In this document: one piece after another, positions 40,647 through 48,856 of the stretch
Layout: each line of letters opens with the position of its first letter
Numbering within the stretch: position 1 is the stretch's first letter
NCBI GenBank assembly: GCA_039029355.1
Contig: JBCCGI010000025.1
Coordinates: forward strand, 30,842 to 94,841
DNA: 64,000 bases
DNA from: JBCCGI01 sp039029355
Lineage (GTDB): Bacteria; Planctomycetota; UBA1135; GCA-002686595
Direction of reading: 5' to 3'
Made by a program: the position numbers and the translations under genes
The notes under the pieces: model-generated
Database searches by the model: none
The model's input: the letters and a program-made list of their open reading frames with translations, nothing else
Told to the model about the DNA's origin: nothing

Positions 40647-41800
40647 GGCCTGAGCACGAACACGTCGTTGTTCCAGATCTGACCGGGTCCGACGCCGCCC
40701 GGGCACTCGAAGTCAAAGCCCGCGAAGATGTAGAAGCCCCCGTCGACCGTCACGCCGACGTTGCGCTTCAGCTGCGGGACCGGATCACCGCTGGGGAACA
40801 CCTCGCGCCAGCGGTGTTTCTTGAGGTGGAACTCCCAGATCGCGTCGGTGTCGTTCTGCGGGAACGGCGCCCCGCAGCCGCTGTCGCCGCCGGGGACGTC
40901 GCCGCCCTGCACGTAGAGCCGGTTGCCCAGCACCGTGCTGGCGCCCAGGTTGCCGTGCACGTCGATGTCGTCCTCGGGGTCGGGAGTGACCTCGGTCCAG
41001 GTCAGCGTGTCGAGGTCGAGCTGCCAGACATCCTCGAGCGTCACGAACTCGAAGGTCCCCGGATCCAGCGACTCGCCGCCGTAGATCGTGAGCTTGCCCT
41101 TCTTGGGCTTCTGTCCGGCGTAGGCCTCGTCACGACCGGGAGGCGAGCCGGGCGCGAAGAGCGGAATCAGCTCGGTCCAGGCGTTGGTCTGGAAGTCGTA
41201 CTCCCACAGGTCGTTGGTGAACAGGAAGTAGGGAGTCAGCCCGCCGAAGAGATAGAGCTTGCTGCCCTTGGTCCAGAGCGTTGCGCCGTTGCGCGGACCC
41301 GGACCCTGGTTGACGGCCTGGACCTCGCGCCAGGTGTTGTCCTTCGCCGAGTAGACCCACAGGTCGTCGAAGACCTGGAAGACCTTGAACGTGACGTCGA
41401 AGACCGAGCCGCCGTAGAAGACGACCTCCTTCTGCTTTTTGCGGGCGGCCGATGCGGTGAAGGCTCGGGCCGGGGGCGTGGGGCCCGCGGGCGTCAGGAG
41501 CTTCCACTTGTTCTTGTCGGTGTCGAAGCGGTGCAGATCGTTGAAGAACGTGTTGGTGACGGCCGCGAAGTCGTCCTCGAGTCCGCCGAAGAGGTAGACG
41601 TCGTCGCCGAGGGCCGCGGCGCCGGGCTTGGAGCGGTTGAGCGGACCCTGGCCGGTGGTCTTGAGTCGGGTCCAGGTCGGACCGTCGTCGTCATCGTCGT
41701 CGCCCCCGTAGTAGCTGGGGGTCGCGACCGACGGCGCGGTCAGGGCGGCGAAGGAGAGCAGGGCAAGTGAGGCCCAGAGGGCGGGTTTCGGTCGAGTCAC
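40643..41800 (-). CDS. Secreted Kelch-repeat protein
   Basis: The protein has 385 residues from GTG 41800, which has AGGAG 8 nt upstream. A signal peptide of about 27 residues is followed by an Asp-rich stretch (DDDDDD at about 35-40) and then Kelch repeats: DVYLFGGLEDD, EVVFYGGSVFD, KLYLFGGLTPY, KLTIYGGESLD, RLYVQGGDVPG and GFYIFAGFDFE. Six blades fit one beta-propeller. It has no oxidase residues and is probably a binding protein at the cell surface. Confidence 0.87.
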   Translation of the reverse strand: MTRPKPALWASLALLSFAALTAPSVATPSYYGGDDDDDDGPTWTRLKTTGQGPLNRSKPGAAALGDDVYLFGGLEDDFAAVTNTFFNDLHRFDTDKNKWKLLTPAGPTPPARAFTASAARKKQKEVVFYGGSVFDVTFKVFQVFDDLWVYSAKDNTWREVQAVNQGPGPRNGATLWTKGSKLYLFGGLTPYFLFTNDLWEYDFQTNAWTELIPLFAPGSPPGRDEAYAGQKPKKGKLTIYGGESLDPGTFEFVTLEDVWQLDLDTLTWTEVTPDPEDDIDVHGNLGASTVLGNRLYVQGGDVPGGDSGCGAPFPQNDTDAIWEFHLKKHRWREVFPSGDPVPQLKRNVGVTVDGGFYIFAGFDFECPGGVGPGQIWNNDVFVLRP

Positions 41801-42144
41801 GGGATGTCTCCTGGATGGGAGGGAGCAGCCGGCCGGCACGGCCCGGCGGTGGCTGCGGGCAAGGGTGTCTCGCGCAGCGACGAGACTACCGTCGCCCGCG
41901 CCCGGGATGCAGCGCCGTGCGCCTCTGCCGGCGTCCGCGCAGGGAGGGGCTTCCCGTAGTTGCGACGCGAGGCCCGGCGGTGGGGCGTACGCGCCGTTGC
42001 GGGCCGGTTACCGCGCCTGGGCGGCGCCGTGCCCGCCCGCCGCTACGATGGCCGCGCCGAGCTCCGTCGCCTCCACCGACCGGGGCTCTTCGCCCGCCCT
42101 TCGAACCGAATCGACCGCGCCGCGCGAGCGGGCGCCCCGACGCC
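41801..42144. other. Gene-free region between divergent Kelch and FG-GAP genes
   Basis: I find no supported gene in these 344 nt. They should contain the divergent promoters. A TACGAT box at 42045-42050 on the plus strand resembles the -10-like boxes seen before other genes here, but it is 94 nt from the ATG at 42145. No strong hairpin is seen. Confidence 0.45.
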
Positions 42145-44601
42145 ATGCAGCTCTGCCTTCTCCTGCTTGCGACACTCCTGCCTCAGGACGCGTTGGTCGA
42201 GACGCGCCGCATGCTGCCCCCGCTCGACAAGGGGCCGGACAACTTCCGCGCGGCAGCGGCGGCGGACGTGACCGGCGACGGGTGGACCGATGTGCTTATC
42301 GGTACGGAGGGCAGCGACTTCCTCCTCGTCAACGCCGGCGGCGGCCGCTTCGAGGACGGGTCGGACACGCTGCCGCTCCTGTCGGACGACACCTACGCGG
42401 TCGAGCTCGCCGACTTCGACGGCGACGGGGATCCGGACGCGTTCCTCGGCAACCGCAACGATCCCTCGAGGCTGTATCGGAACGCGGCGGGGACGCTCGT
42501 CCTGGCGCAGGACGTGTCTGGCGCAGCGGCTCTCGTGTCCGCCTCGGTCGTCGGCGACATCGACCTCGACGGGGATCTCGACCTGGTGCTCGCCGCCGAC
42601 GGCGGGGTGGATCAGGTGTTCCGCAACGGCGGCTCGGGGTTGGCGCTCGCGCTGGACCCGGCGGCGCTCCCGCCGGCGGTGGACTTCTCGCGCGACCTGA
42701 GCCTGGGCGACATCGATTCCGACGGCGACCCCGACCTGGCGGTCGTCGCGTACGACTTCGGGCTCGCCGCCTCGCCCAACCGGCTCTTCCGCAACGACGG
42801 TAGCGGCGTCTTCCTGCAGCTGCCCGGCTCCGACCTGGGCGTCGACGGCCGCGGGGTGTCGCTCGCCGACCTCGACGGGGACGGGGACGTCGACGCGTAC
42901 GTCTCGAGCGACCCCGACTTCTTCGCGTTCGGCGACGGCACGGGCTCCTTCTTCGCGGCGAGCTCGCCCGCGACCCTGGCCACCGGGGGCTCGGTGGTGC
43001 TCGACCTGGCCGGCGATGGTCCGGTCGACGTGCTTCCCTTTGCGCTCTACCTGAGCGCGGGGGTCCACGTGCTGACCGGCCTCGGCGGAGGCGGCTTCGC
43101 CGAGACGACGTCGAGCGCGCTCCCCGGACAGGGCGCCGCCTCCGACCTGGTGGCCGCGGACTTCGACGGCGACCTGGATGCGGACCTCCTGGTCCTCGGG
43201 CTGAACCAGCAGCCGCGGCTGTGGTTGAACGACGGCGGCGTGCTCGGAGAGTTCCAGGCCACGGTTCCCTACGACCTGAACAACATCACGTCCGTCGCGG
43301 TGGGCGACGTCGACGGCGACGGATCGAAGGACGCGCTCCTGGGCGTCAGCCCCGGCGCGAACCGGCTCCTGCTGAACGACGGCTCGGGGCAGTGGAGCGA
43401 GGCGACCGAACAGCTCGATCCGACCGACCTCCAGACCCTGGCCGTGGCGCTCGCGGACCTGGACGCCGACGGTGACCTCGACGCGCTCGCCGGCGGGTCC
43501 GACGGGCCCGCCGAGCTGCTGCTGAACGACGGCGCCGGTGTCTTTACCGAGCTCGTCGGCGCGTTCCCCGGCACCGCGGACAACGCCAGCGGGTTCGCGA
43601 TCGGCGACGTGGACGGCGACGGCGATCCCGACGTTGCCAACGCCCGGCTCAAGGTGCTGCTGGCCAGCGCCAGCGTCTTCGTGAACGACGGCGCCGGCTT
43701 CTTCAGCCTGTCGGCGACCCTGCAGGGCCTGCCGTCGTCCAACTTCGTCCGGACGCCGCGCTTCTTGGATGCGGACGGCGACGGCGATCTGGATGTCCTG
43801 GCCGCGGGCTACGAGGAGATCCTGTACCGCCTCGGAGACGGCGCCGGAGGCTTCACCGCGGCGCCGGCCGCGTACGTGCCCTTCCTGGCGGCGCGCGAGC
43901 TGGACGTCGGCGACGTCGACCTCGACGGCGACACGGACACGGTGGTCGCGATGGACGGCGTCGACCAGCTCCTGTTGAACGACGGCACCGGTGTGCTCAC
44001 GAGCGGCGCGGGCTACCCCGCACTCGACGTGCCGACCTACGACCTCGCGCTCGTCGACTTCGACGGGGACGGCGACCTCGACCTGATGACCGCAGGCGAG
44101 GAGAACGGCCTGCACGCGAACGACGGCGCGGGAGCCTTCAACCTCGTCAGCACCTTCGGCGGGTATGGGAGCGGCGCCGCGTTTGGCCCCGTCTTCGCCG
44201 ACCTCGACGCGGACGGCGACCTCGACCTCCTGTGCGTCGACAACGTCCAGGCGACCCAGTACACGCAGGTCGTGGGGGGGCAGACGGCGTGGGGCTCGGT
44301 GCCGCGCGCGGGCAAGGCCTTGCGCATGGAGGTCTTCGGCGGCCCCGGGGCGCCCTGGACCCTGGTCGCGTCGCCTGGAACGGCGAGCCTCGCGCTGCCG
44401 CCGCTTGGGACCCTGCTGGTGGACCCGGGCGTGCTCTGGCTCATCGCGAGCGGAGCGATGCCGGCCGAGGGCGTGGCGGCGGTCGACGTGCCGGTCGCTC
44501 AGGACGCGGCCCTGGTGGGGCAGACCGTGTACTGGCAGTCGCTGGTCGGTGCGTCGCCGACGCTGACCAACCGCGAGGCGACGGCCGTCACCGGCTACTG
44601 A
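42145..44601 (+). CDS. Secreted FG-GAP/VCBS-repeat protein
   Basis: The protein has 818 residues with a short signal peptide. From about residue 30 to 720 there are around a dozen FG-GAP/VCBS repeats. Each has the calcium-binding pattern DxDGDGxxD (ADFDGDGDPDAFLGN, GDIDLDGDLDLVLAA, ADLDADGDLDALAGG) followed by a short LLNDGxGxF strand. Such integrin-like propellers bind calcium and proteins or sugars on the surface. The last 90 residues are the lineage C-terminal domain (LPPLGTLLVDPG, VPVAQDAALVGQTVYWQS, PTLTNREATAV). The end overlaps the convergent gene by 7 nt. Confidence 0.9.
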   Translation: MQLCLLLLATLLPQDALVETRRMLPPLDKGPDNFRAAAAADVTGDGWTDVLIGTEGSDFLLVNAGGGRFEDGSDTLPLLSDDTYAVELADFDGDGDPDAFLGNRNDPSRLYRNAAGTLVLAQDVSGAAALVSASVVGDIDLDGDLDLVLAADGGVDQVFRNGGSGLALALDPAALPPAVDFSRDLSLGDIDSDGDPDLAVVAYDFGLAASPNRLFRNDGSGVFLQLPGSDLGVDGRGVSLADLDGDGDVDAYVSSDPDFFAFGDGTGSFFAASSPATLATGGSVVLDLAGDGPVDVLPFALYLSAGVHVLTGLGGGGFAETTSSALPGQGAASDLVAADFDGDLDADLLVLGLNQQPRLWLNDGGVLGEFQATVPYDLNNITSVAVGDVDGDGSKDALLGVSPGANRLLLNDGSGQWSEATEQLDPTDLQTLAVALADLDADGDLDALAGGSDGPAELLLNDGAGVFTELVGAFPGTADNASGFAIGDVDGDGDPDVANARLKVLLASASVFVNDGAGFFSLSATLQGLPSSNFVRTPRFLDADGDGDLDVLAAGYEEILYRLGDGAGGFTAAPAAYVPFLAARELDVGDVDLDGDTDTVVAMDGVDQLLLNDGTGVLTSGAGYPALDVPTYDLALVDFDGDGDLDLMTAGEENGLHANDGAGAFNLVSTFGGYGSGAAFGPVFADLDADGDLDLLCVDNVQATQYTQVVGGQTAWGSVPRAGKALRMEVFGGPGAPWTLVASPGTASLALPPLGTLLVDPGVLWLIASGAMPAEGVAAVDVPVAQDAALVGQTVYWQSLVGASPTLTNREATAVTGY

Positions 44602-45962
44602 GAGCGGCGCGGCGCCGCGCCGTTCCGTGCGCAGGAGGGGCAGATGCCGTGGGACATCCGCTGGGCCTCCGCGAGGCGCATGCAGTCCGCGACGACCGTC
44701 CAGCGGCCCGCGCGGTCGCGCACCTGTCCGCACCACGCGCAGCACACGACCACCCCGCTCCCCACCAGCTGGTCGTAGGCCGGCAGGCCCGGCCGCCAGC
44801 GCGCGGCGAGCTGCGCGTGCAGGCTGCGCGAGGCGTTCAGCAGGCAGCGCTGGTACTCGACCAAGAGCTCCCACTCCTCTTCGTCCGCGAGCGACAGGAT
44901 GACCCCCGAGGCGGGGTCGAGCTGGCTGGCCCCGAGCCGCTCCAGGACGAAGTCGGCCGCCTGCCCCTTGAGCCGGCGGCACAGCGGCGCGCTGGGGGGC
45001 GCCAGCTGGAGCAGCGAGAGCATGTGCTCCACGGCGCGGGCGGTGGGCAGCGCTCCGTCGAGCAGGTCCGCGACGCGCGCCGCGGCGCGCTCGATCGCGT
45101 CGGACGGGCCGGACCGCGACGCGGCGACCCAGTGCAGGAGCGCGAGCTCCATGCGCTCGACCTGCTCCCAGTCCCCCTTTGTCTCCGAGCGCTCGACGAG
45201 CGCCTCCAGCTCGGCGAGCACCGCCGGGCGCTCGGCTTCGTACATGTAGAAGCGCGTGCGCAGGAGCTTGATGCGCGTGGTGTCACGCACGGCCGAGGGC
45301 GTGTGGTCGTCGTAGCGGTCCAACAGCTGGGCGCAGGCTGAGAGTGCCTCGTCGTAGGCGCCGTAGGCGAGCCGCAGGTCGATCTCGGCCGACAGCACGA
45401 TGCTCTCGGCTGCCGGCGCCAGCTCGCGCGTGCGCGGCGATCGGGCCTCGGCCTTGGCTCGCTCCAGGAGCTGCAGGGCGTCCCCGGGCCGTCCGAGCTC
45501 GAGCAGCGCCCGCGCGCGGAACGCGCGCGCGAAGGCCAACAGGAAGGGATGGTCGATGCGCGGCGCGCGCAGCAGCAGCCCGGTGGCGACGAGGGCCTCG
45601 AAGTGCCTGCCGCCGGTCGAATAGACCAGGCTCATGTTGTTCAGCGCGTTGCCCCACAGGGCGTCGGCGTGGTCGGCGCCCTCGAGCACGGCGGCGGTCC
45701 AATAGCCCTCCGCCTCCTCCCGCCGCCCCTCGTACCAGGCGGTCGCGCCGAGCTTGTGCAGCGCGAGGCGGCGCGTCGGGCCGTCGAGCGCGGCCTCGAA
45801 CGGGCCGCGCCAGGGAGCTGGGATCACCGGCACCGAGCGCGCGGCGAGCCACGCCATCAGCTCGCCGTCGTGGGGGTCGATCTGTTCGGGGTGCGCTTCG
45901 AGGCGCGCCTGCGCGGCCCGCTCGTCGGCGCGGATCAGGGTGTGGATCGAAGCGGAGATCAT
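44595..45962 (-). CDS. TPR-rich protein with a C-terminal zinc-ribbon
   Basis: The protein has 455 residues from ATG 45962, with no signal peptide. Residues 60-340 form degenerate TPR helices (HKLGATAWYEGRREEAEGYW, NNMSLVYSTGGRHFEAL). The C-terminal 55 residues contain VVCCAWCGQVRDRAGRW and AQRMSHGICPSCARN. The CxWC ... SHGICPxC module is a zinc-binding tail seen at the ends of signalling proteins such as histidine kinases and response regulators. Here it is not attached to a kinase. It is probably an intracellular scaffold or regulator; partners are unknown. Confidence 0.8.
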   Translation of the reverse strand: MISASIHTLIRADERAAQARLEAHPEQIDPHDGELMAWLAARSVPVIPAPWRGPFEAALDGPTRRLALHKLGATAWYEGRREEAEGYWTAAVLEGADHADALWGNALNNMSLVYSTGGRHFEALVATGLLLRAPRIDHPFLLAFARAFRARALLELGRPGDALQLLERAKAEARSPRTRELAPAAESIVLSAEIDLRLAYGAYDEALSACAQLLDRYDDHTPSAVRDTTRIKLLRTRFYMYEAERPAVLAELEALVERSETKGDWEQVERMELALLHWVAASRSGPSDAIERAAARVADLLDGALPTARAVEHMLSLLQLAPPSAPLCRRLKGQAADFVLERLGASQLDPASGVILSLADEEEWELLVEYQRCLLNASRSLHAQLAARWRPGLPAYDQLVGSGVVVCCAWCGQVRDRAGRWTVVADCMRLAEAQRMSHGICPSCARNGAAPRRSQ

Positions 45963-46197
45963 GGCGCACGGAGGGGGAAGCGGGCGCCTTGCCCGTAGAT
46001 GCGGAGGGGGCGGAGGTGAGGAGCGCGCGGCCACGGCCACGCTCCGGCTCAGCCTAGTCGTCGGCGCCGCCGCGCCCGACTGCCATCCGGCGATTCCGCA
46101 CCCGCGGGGGGATCCTCAGCCGCGGACGGCTTGCGCCGCGCACGCTTTGGTAGCCTGCTGCTCGGACGCTCCTTCTCCCGTGTCCCCTCCAAGCACG

Positions 46198-47898
46198 ATG
46201 CGCACCCTTCTTCTGCCCCTCGCTCTGCTCGCGGCTCCCGGAGCCGTTCATGCCCAGGTCACGCCCTCAAAGGGCGGCTCGCCCGAGGCCCTGCGACCGC
46301 TCGCGCCGTGCGTGCGCGGCGAGTGGGAGCCGGCCTTCCAGCACGACATCTCGACCTTCACCAACCCGCCGCCGCCCGAGGCGTTCGGGCTGTTCAACGC
46401 GATCCACCTGGCGCTGATCCCGGTCGGCCCCGAGCGCGGCAAGGTGCTGACGATGGACCGCGCGTTGGTCGAGGAGTACCCCGCCCAGCGCCAGCGCGCA
46501 GCGGTGCTCGACCTGAGCGCGACGCTCGCGCCGGCCTTCCAGAACTTCGAGATCCCGATGCCGGCCGCCGGCGAGGACGGCTTCGAGCTGTTCTGCTCGG
46601 GCCACGTCTGGTTGCCGAGCGGCGAGCTGCTCCTCGCGGGCGGCACGCTGTCGCACTCGGAGGCCGGGCCCGGCGACGACGCCGGCGCGCTCGGCGTCTC
46701 GCTGACCTACACCTGGGACGCGACCACCGGCACCGACGCGACCACCGGCGTGGTGGGTACGTGGACGCGCCAGCCCGACCTGCTCGAGGCGCGCTACTAC
46801 CCGACGACCGTCCTGACCGGGACCGACGACGTCGTCGTGCTCGGCGGCACCGGGGGGCCTGACGGGCACTCGCTCAACAACTACGAGGTCTGGCGCACCG
46901 ACGCCGGCGCCTGGCAGCCGACGGGCACGGGCCTGCCCTTCGACGGCCCGAGCGTCAGCCTGCACGGCTACCCGCGCATGACGCTGCTCTCGAGCGGTGA
47001 GCTTTTGCTGTCCGGGATGGAGACCTGCGCCCAGCTGCTCGACCACGGGCTCGCGCCGGGCGTGTGGACGGCGGCCGACTGCTCGCCCGGTCCGACGTTC
47101 CACTTCTACAACTCGAGCGTGCTGTTCCCGGGCCTCACCGACGTCGTCTGGAAGGTCGGCGGGCTCGTGATCAACGAGCAGAACGACGTGTCGATGAACC
47201 CGGTGTTCGAGCTGGACCTCTCCGCTGGGACGACGTCGGGGGCGGCCTGGGAGCTCGTGCCGCAGCCGGCCGTCGCGCGCTCGCACGCCAACGTGGTGAT
47301 CCTGCCCAACGGCGACCTGTTCCTGACCGGCGGCTACGCCGGGACGGGCGAGGTCGACGACGACGGCATCCTGACCGGCGCCGACGTGGTGCTTCCGCTG
47401 CGGCCGGAGCTGTACTCCCAGCTCCACGGGCAGTGGTTCCAGCTCGCACCCGCGGTCTCGCCGCGCGACTACCACTCCAGCGCGCTGCTGCTCCCGGACG
47501 GGCGCGTGTTGACCGCCGGGGGCGACATCCGGCTGGTCGACTACCAGGTCTACCGCCCGTGGTACCTGACCTGCGGCGAGCCGCGGCCGGTGCTGCTCGA
47601 CGCGCCCGCGAACATGAAGTATCAGAACGAGACGGGCCAGACCTACGACATCGAGCACGAGGTGATGCCCGGCGAAGACGTCGTCGAGAAGGCCGTGCTG
47701 GTCGCGCCCGGGTCGGTGACGCATCACTCCGACTTCCAGCAGCGCTACGTCGAGCTGCCGATCGTCCAGCAGAGCGAGGACGAGCTGCGGGTGCGCGGAC
47801 CGGACAGCTCGAACCACGCTCCCCGCGGGACGTACATGCTGTTCCTGATCAGCGCGAAGGGCATTCCGTCCGAGGCGGGCTGGGTGCGGCTGAAGTAG
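46198..47898 (+). CDS. Secreted copper-radical oxidase (galactose/glyoxal oxidase-like)
   Basis: The protein has 566 residues with a signal peptide (about 1-20, ending VHAQ). It forms a Kelch-like propeller followed by a galactose oxidase-like C-terminal (DUF1929-type) domain. Candidates for all the metallo-radical site residues are present: Cys133 in ELFCSGHVW and Tyr201 in EARYYPTT as the cross-linked pair, axial Tyr425 and His426 in RDYHSSALL, and His509 in VTHHSDFQQRYVELP. The end GTYMLFLISAKGIPSEAGWV is the family's typical terminus. It should oxidise primary alcohols or aldehydes using oxygen, releasing hydrogen peroxide. Mapping to the fungal numbering is by motif and not by alignment. 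Confidence 0.87.
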   Translation: MRTLLLPLALLAAPGAVHAQVTPSKGGSPEALRPLAPCVRGEWEPAFQHDISTFTNPPPPEAFGLFNAIHLALIPVGPERGKVLTMDRALVEEYPAQRQRAAVLDLSATLAPAFQNFEIPMPAAGEDGFELFCSGHVWLPSGELLLAGGTLSHSEAGPGDDAGALGVSLTYTWDATTGTDATTGVVGTWTRQPDLLEARYYPTTVLTGTDDVVVLGGTGGPDGHSLNNYEVWRTDAGAWQPTGTGLPFDGPSVSLHGYPRMTLLSSGELLLSGMETCAQLLDHGLAPGVWTAADCSPGPTFHFYNSSVLFPGLTDVVWKVGGLVINEQNDVSMNPVFELDLSAGTTSGAAWELVPQPAVARSHANVVILPNGDLFLTGGYAGTGEVDDDGILTGADVVLPLRPELYSQLHGQWFQLAPAVSPRDYHSSALLLPDGRVLTAGGDIRLVDYQVYRPWYLTCGEPRPVLLDAPANMKYQNETGQTYDIEHEVMPGEDVVEKAVLVAPGSVTHHSDFQQRYVELPIVQQSEDELRVRGPDSSNHAPRGTYMLFLISAKGIPSEAGWVRLK

Positions 47899-47967
47899 GC
47901 CCGGCCGTGTCGAGGCCCGCGGGCTGCTCCAGCGGCCGCCCCGCGGTGACCCTCGACGGCAACGACG

Positions 47968-48000
47968 CGAGCCCCGGCGTCGCGCGGACGCCGAGGCTCG
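47968..48000. terminator. Bidirectional terminator hairpin
   Basis: A 14-bp stem with one mismatch (47968-47981 with 47987-48000) and the loop GCGCG lies between convergent genes ending at 47898 (+) and 48023 (-). Confidence 0.7.
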
Positions 48001-48022
48001 TATCGCGGGTCGGCTGGCCAGC

Positions 48023-48856
48023 CTAGGGTTCGACCAGCACCGTGCTCGAGCGGTTCGTGAGCTCGATCACCGGCGGCAGCAGCGAGTAGAGCATCGCGGA
48101 CTGGAAGTGCAGCGTGGCTCCGACCAACGCCGGGTTGGCGGGGATGTCCACCTCGGTCACGACGTGCTCCTCGGTGTCGAAGGCGGTCCAGTCCAGCAGC
48201 GTCGCGATGCCCGCCGGGCCGATCAGCAGCGTGCCGTAGGGCGGCAGCGGCAGCTCGGTCGTCGTCGTGGCGAAGGCCGTCGTGAAGCTCAGCGGCTCGA
48301 TGCCGAAGTTCTCGACGGTCAGCGCCTCGCCGACCGCGACGGCCGGCGAGACGCGCACCGCCGGCGTGTAGACGAACCCGCCGGCGAGCGCGTCCGAGCC
48401 GGTCACCGCCTCGACCGTGACGTCCGCCGGGCCGCGCGTGCCGGCCGGCGTGGTCACGTCGACGAAGGTCGCCGACGCGCCGCCAAGCGACAGCGCGGGG
48501 ACGCCTCCGAAGAGCACCGAGGTGCTCGGGTGCCCGAGGTGCAGGCCGTGGACCCGCGCTCCCGTGCCGCCGTCGTGGTGGCCGAAGGAAGGCTCGACCG
48601 CCACGACAACCGGTGGCCCCGGGGCGAGCGGATCGCCCGACGGCAGCACGCCGATCCAGGCCTGGAGGTCCTCCGTCGCCATCCATCCCAGCTCGCCGCC
48701 GACGGCGAGCGCCGCGGTGAAGTCGTGGGATACCAGCACGCCGCTGCCGCCGTTCAGGGTGAGGCCCTGCAGCGTGTGCTGCGGGCTGGAGGCAAGCTGC
48801 CCCGAGGCTGCCGAAGCAGCGAGGGCCAGCGCCAGGGGAGGGAGTGCGTGCTTCAC
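48023..48856 (-). CDS. Secreted IPT/TIG-like protein, coupled to the upstream surface gene
   Basis: The protein has 277 residues from GTG 48856, which overlaps the stop codon of the preceding gene (GTGA). A signal peptide of about 20 residues is followed by a beta-rich region. The segment VHGLHLGHPSTSVLFGGVPA to GPADVTVEAVTG looks like an IPT/TIG immunoglobulin-like fold. The last 85 residues are the lineage C-terminal domain (LPPYGTLLIGPAG, VDIPANPALVGATLHFQSA, VIELTNRSSTVL). It probably accompanies the protein at 48853-51081 at the cell surface. Confidence 0.75.
   Translation of the reverse strand: MKHALPPLALALAASAASGQLASSPQHTLQGLTLNGGSGVLVSHDFTAALAVGGELGWMATEDLQAWIGVLPSGDPLAPGPPVVVAVEPSFGHHDGGTGARVHGLHLGHPSTSVLFGGVPALSLGGASATFVDVTTPAGTRGPADVTVEAVTGSDALAGGFVYTPAVRVSPAVAVGEALTVENFGIEPLSFTTAFATTTTELPLPPYGTLLIGPAGIATLLDWTAFDTEEHVVTEVDIPANPALVGATLHFQSAMLYSLLPPVIELTNRSSTVLVEP

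Noticed and set aside
42043..44982. A 979-codon open frame on the minus strand opposite the FG-GAP gene
   Set aside because: It mirrors the calcium-binding repeats of the plus-strand gene and shows only compositional repeats.
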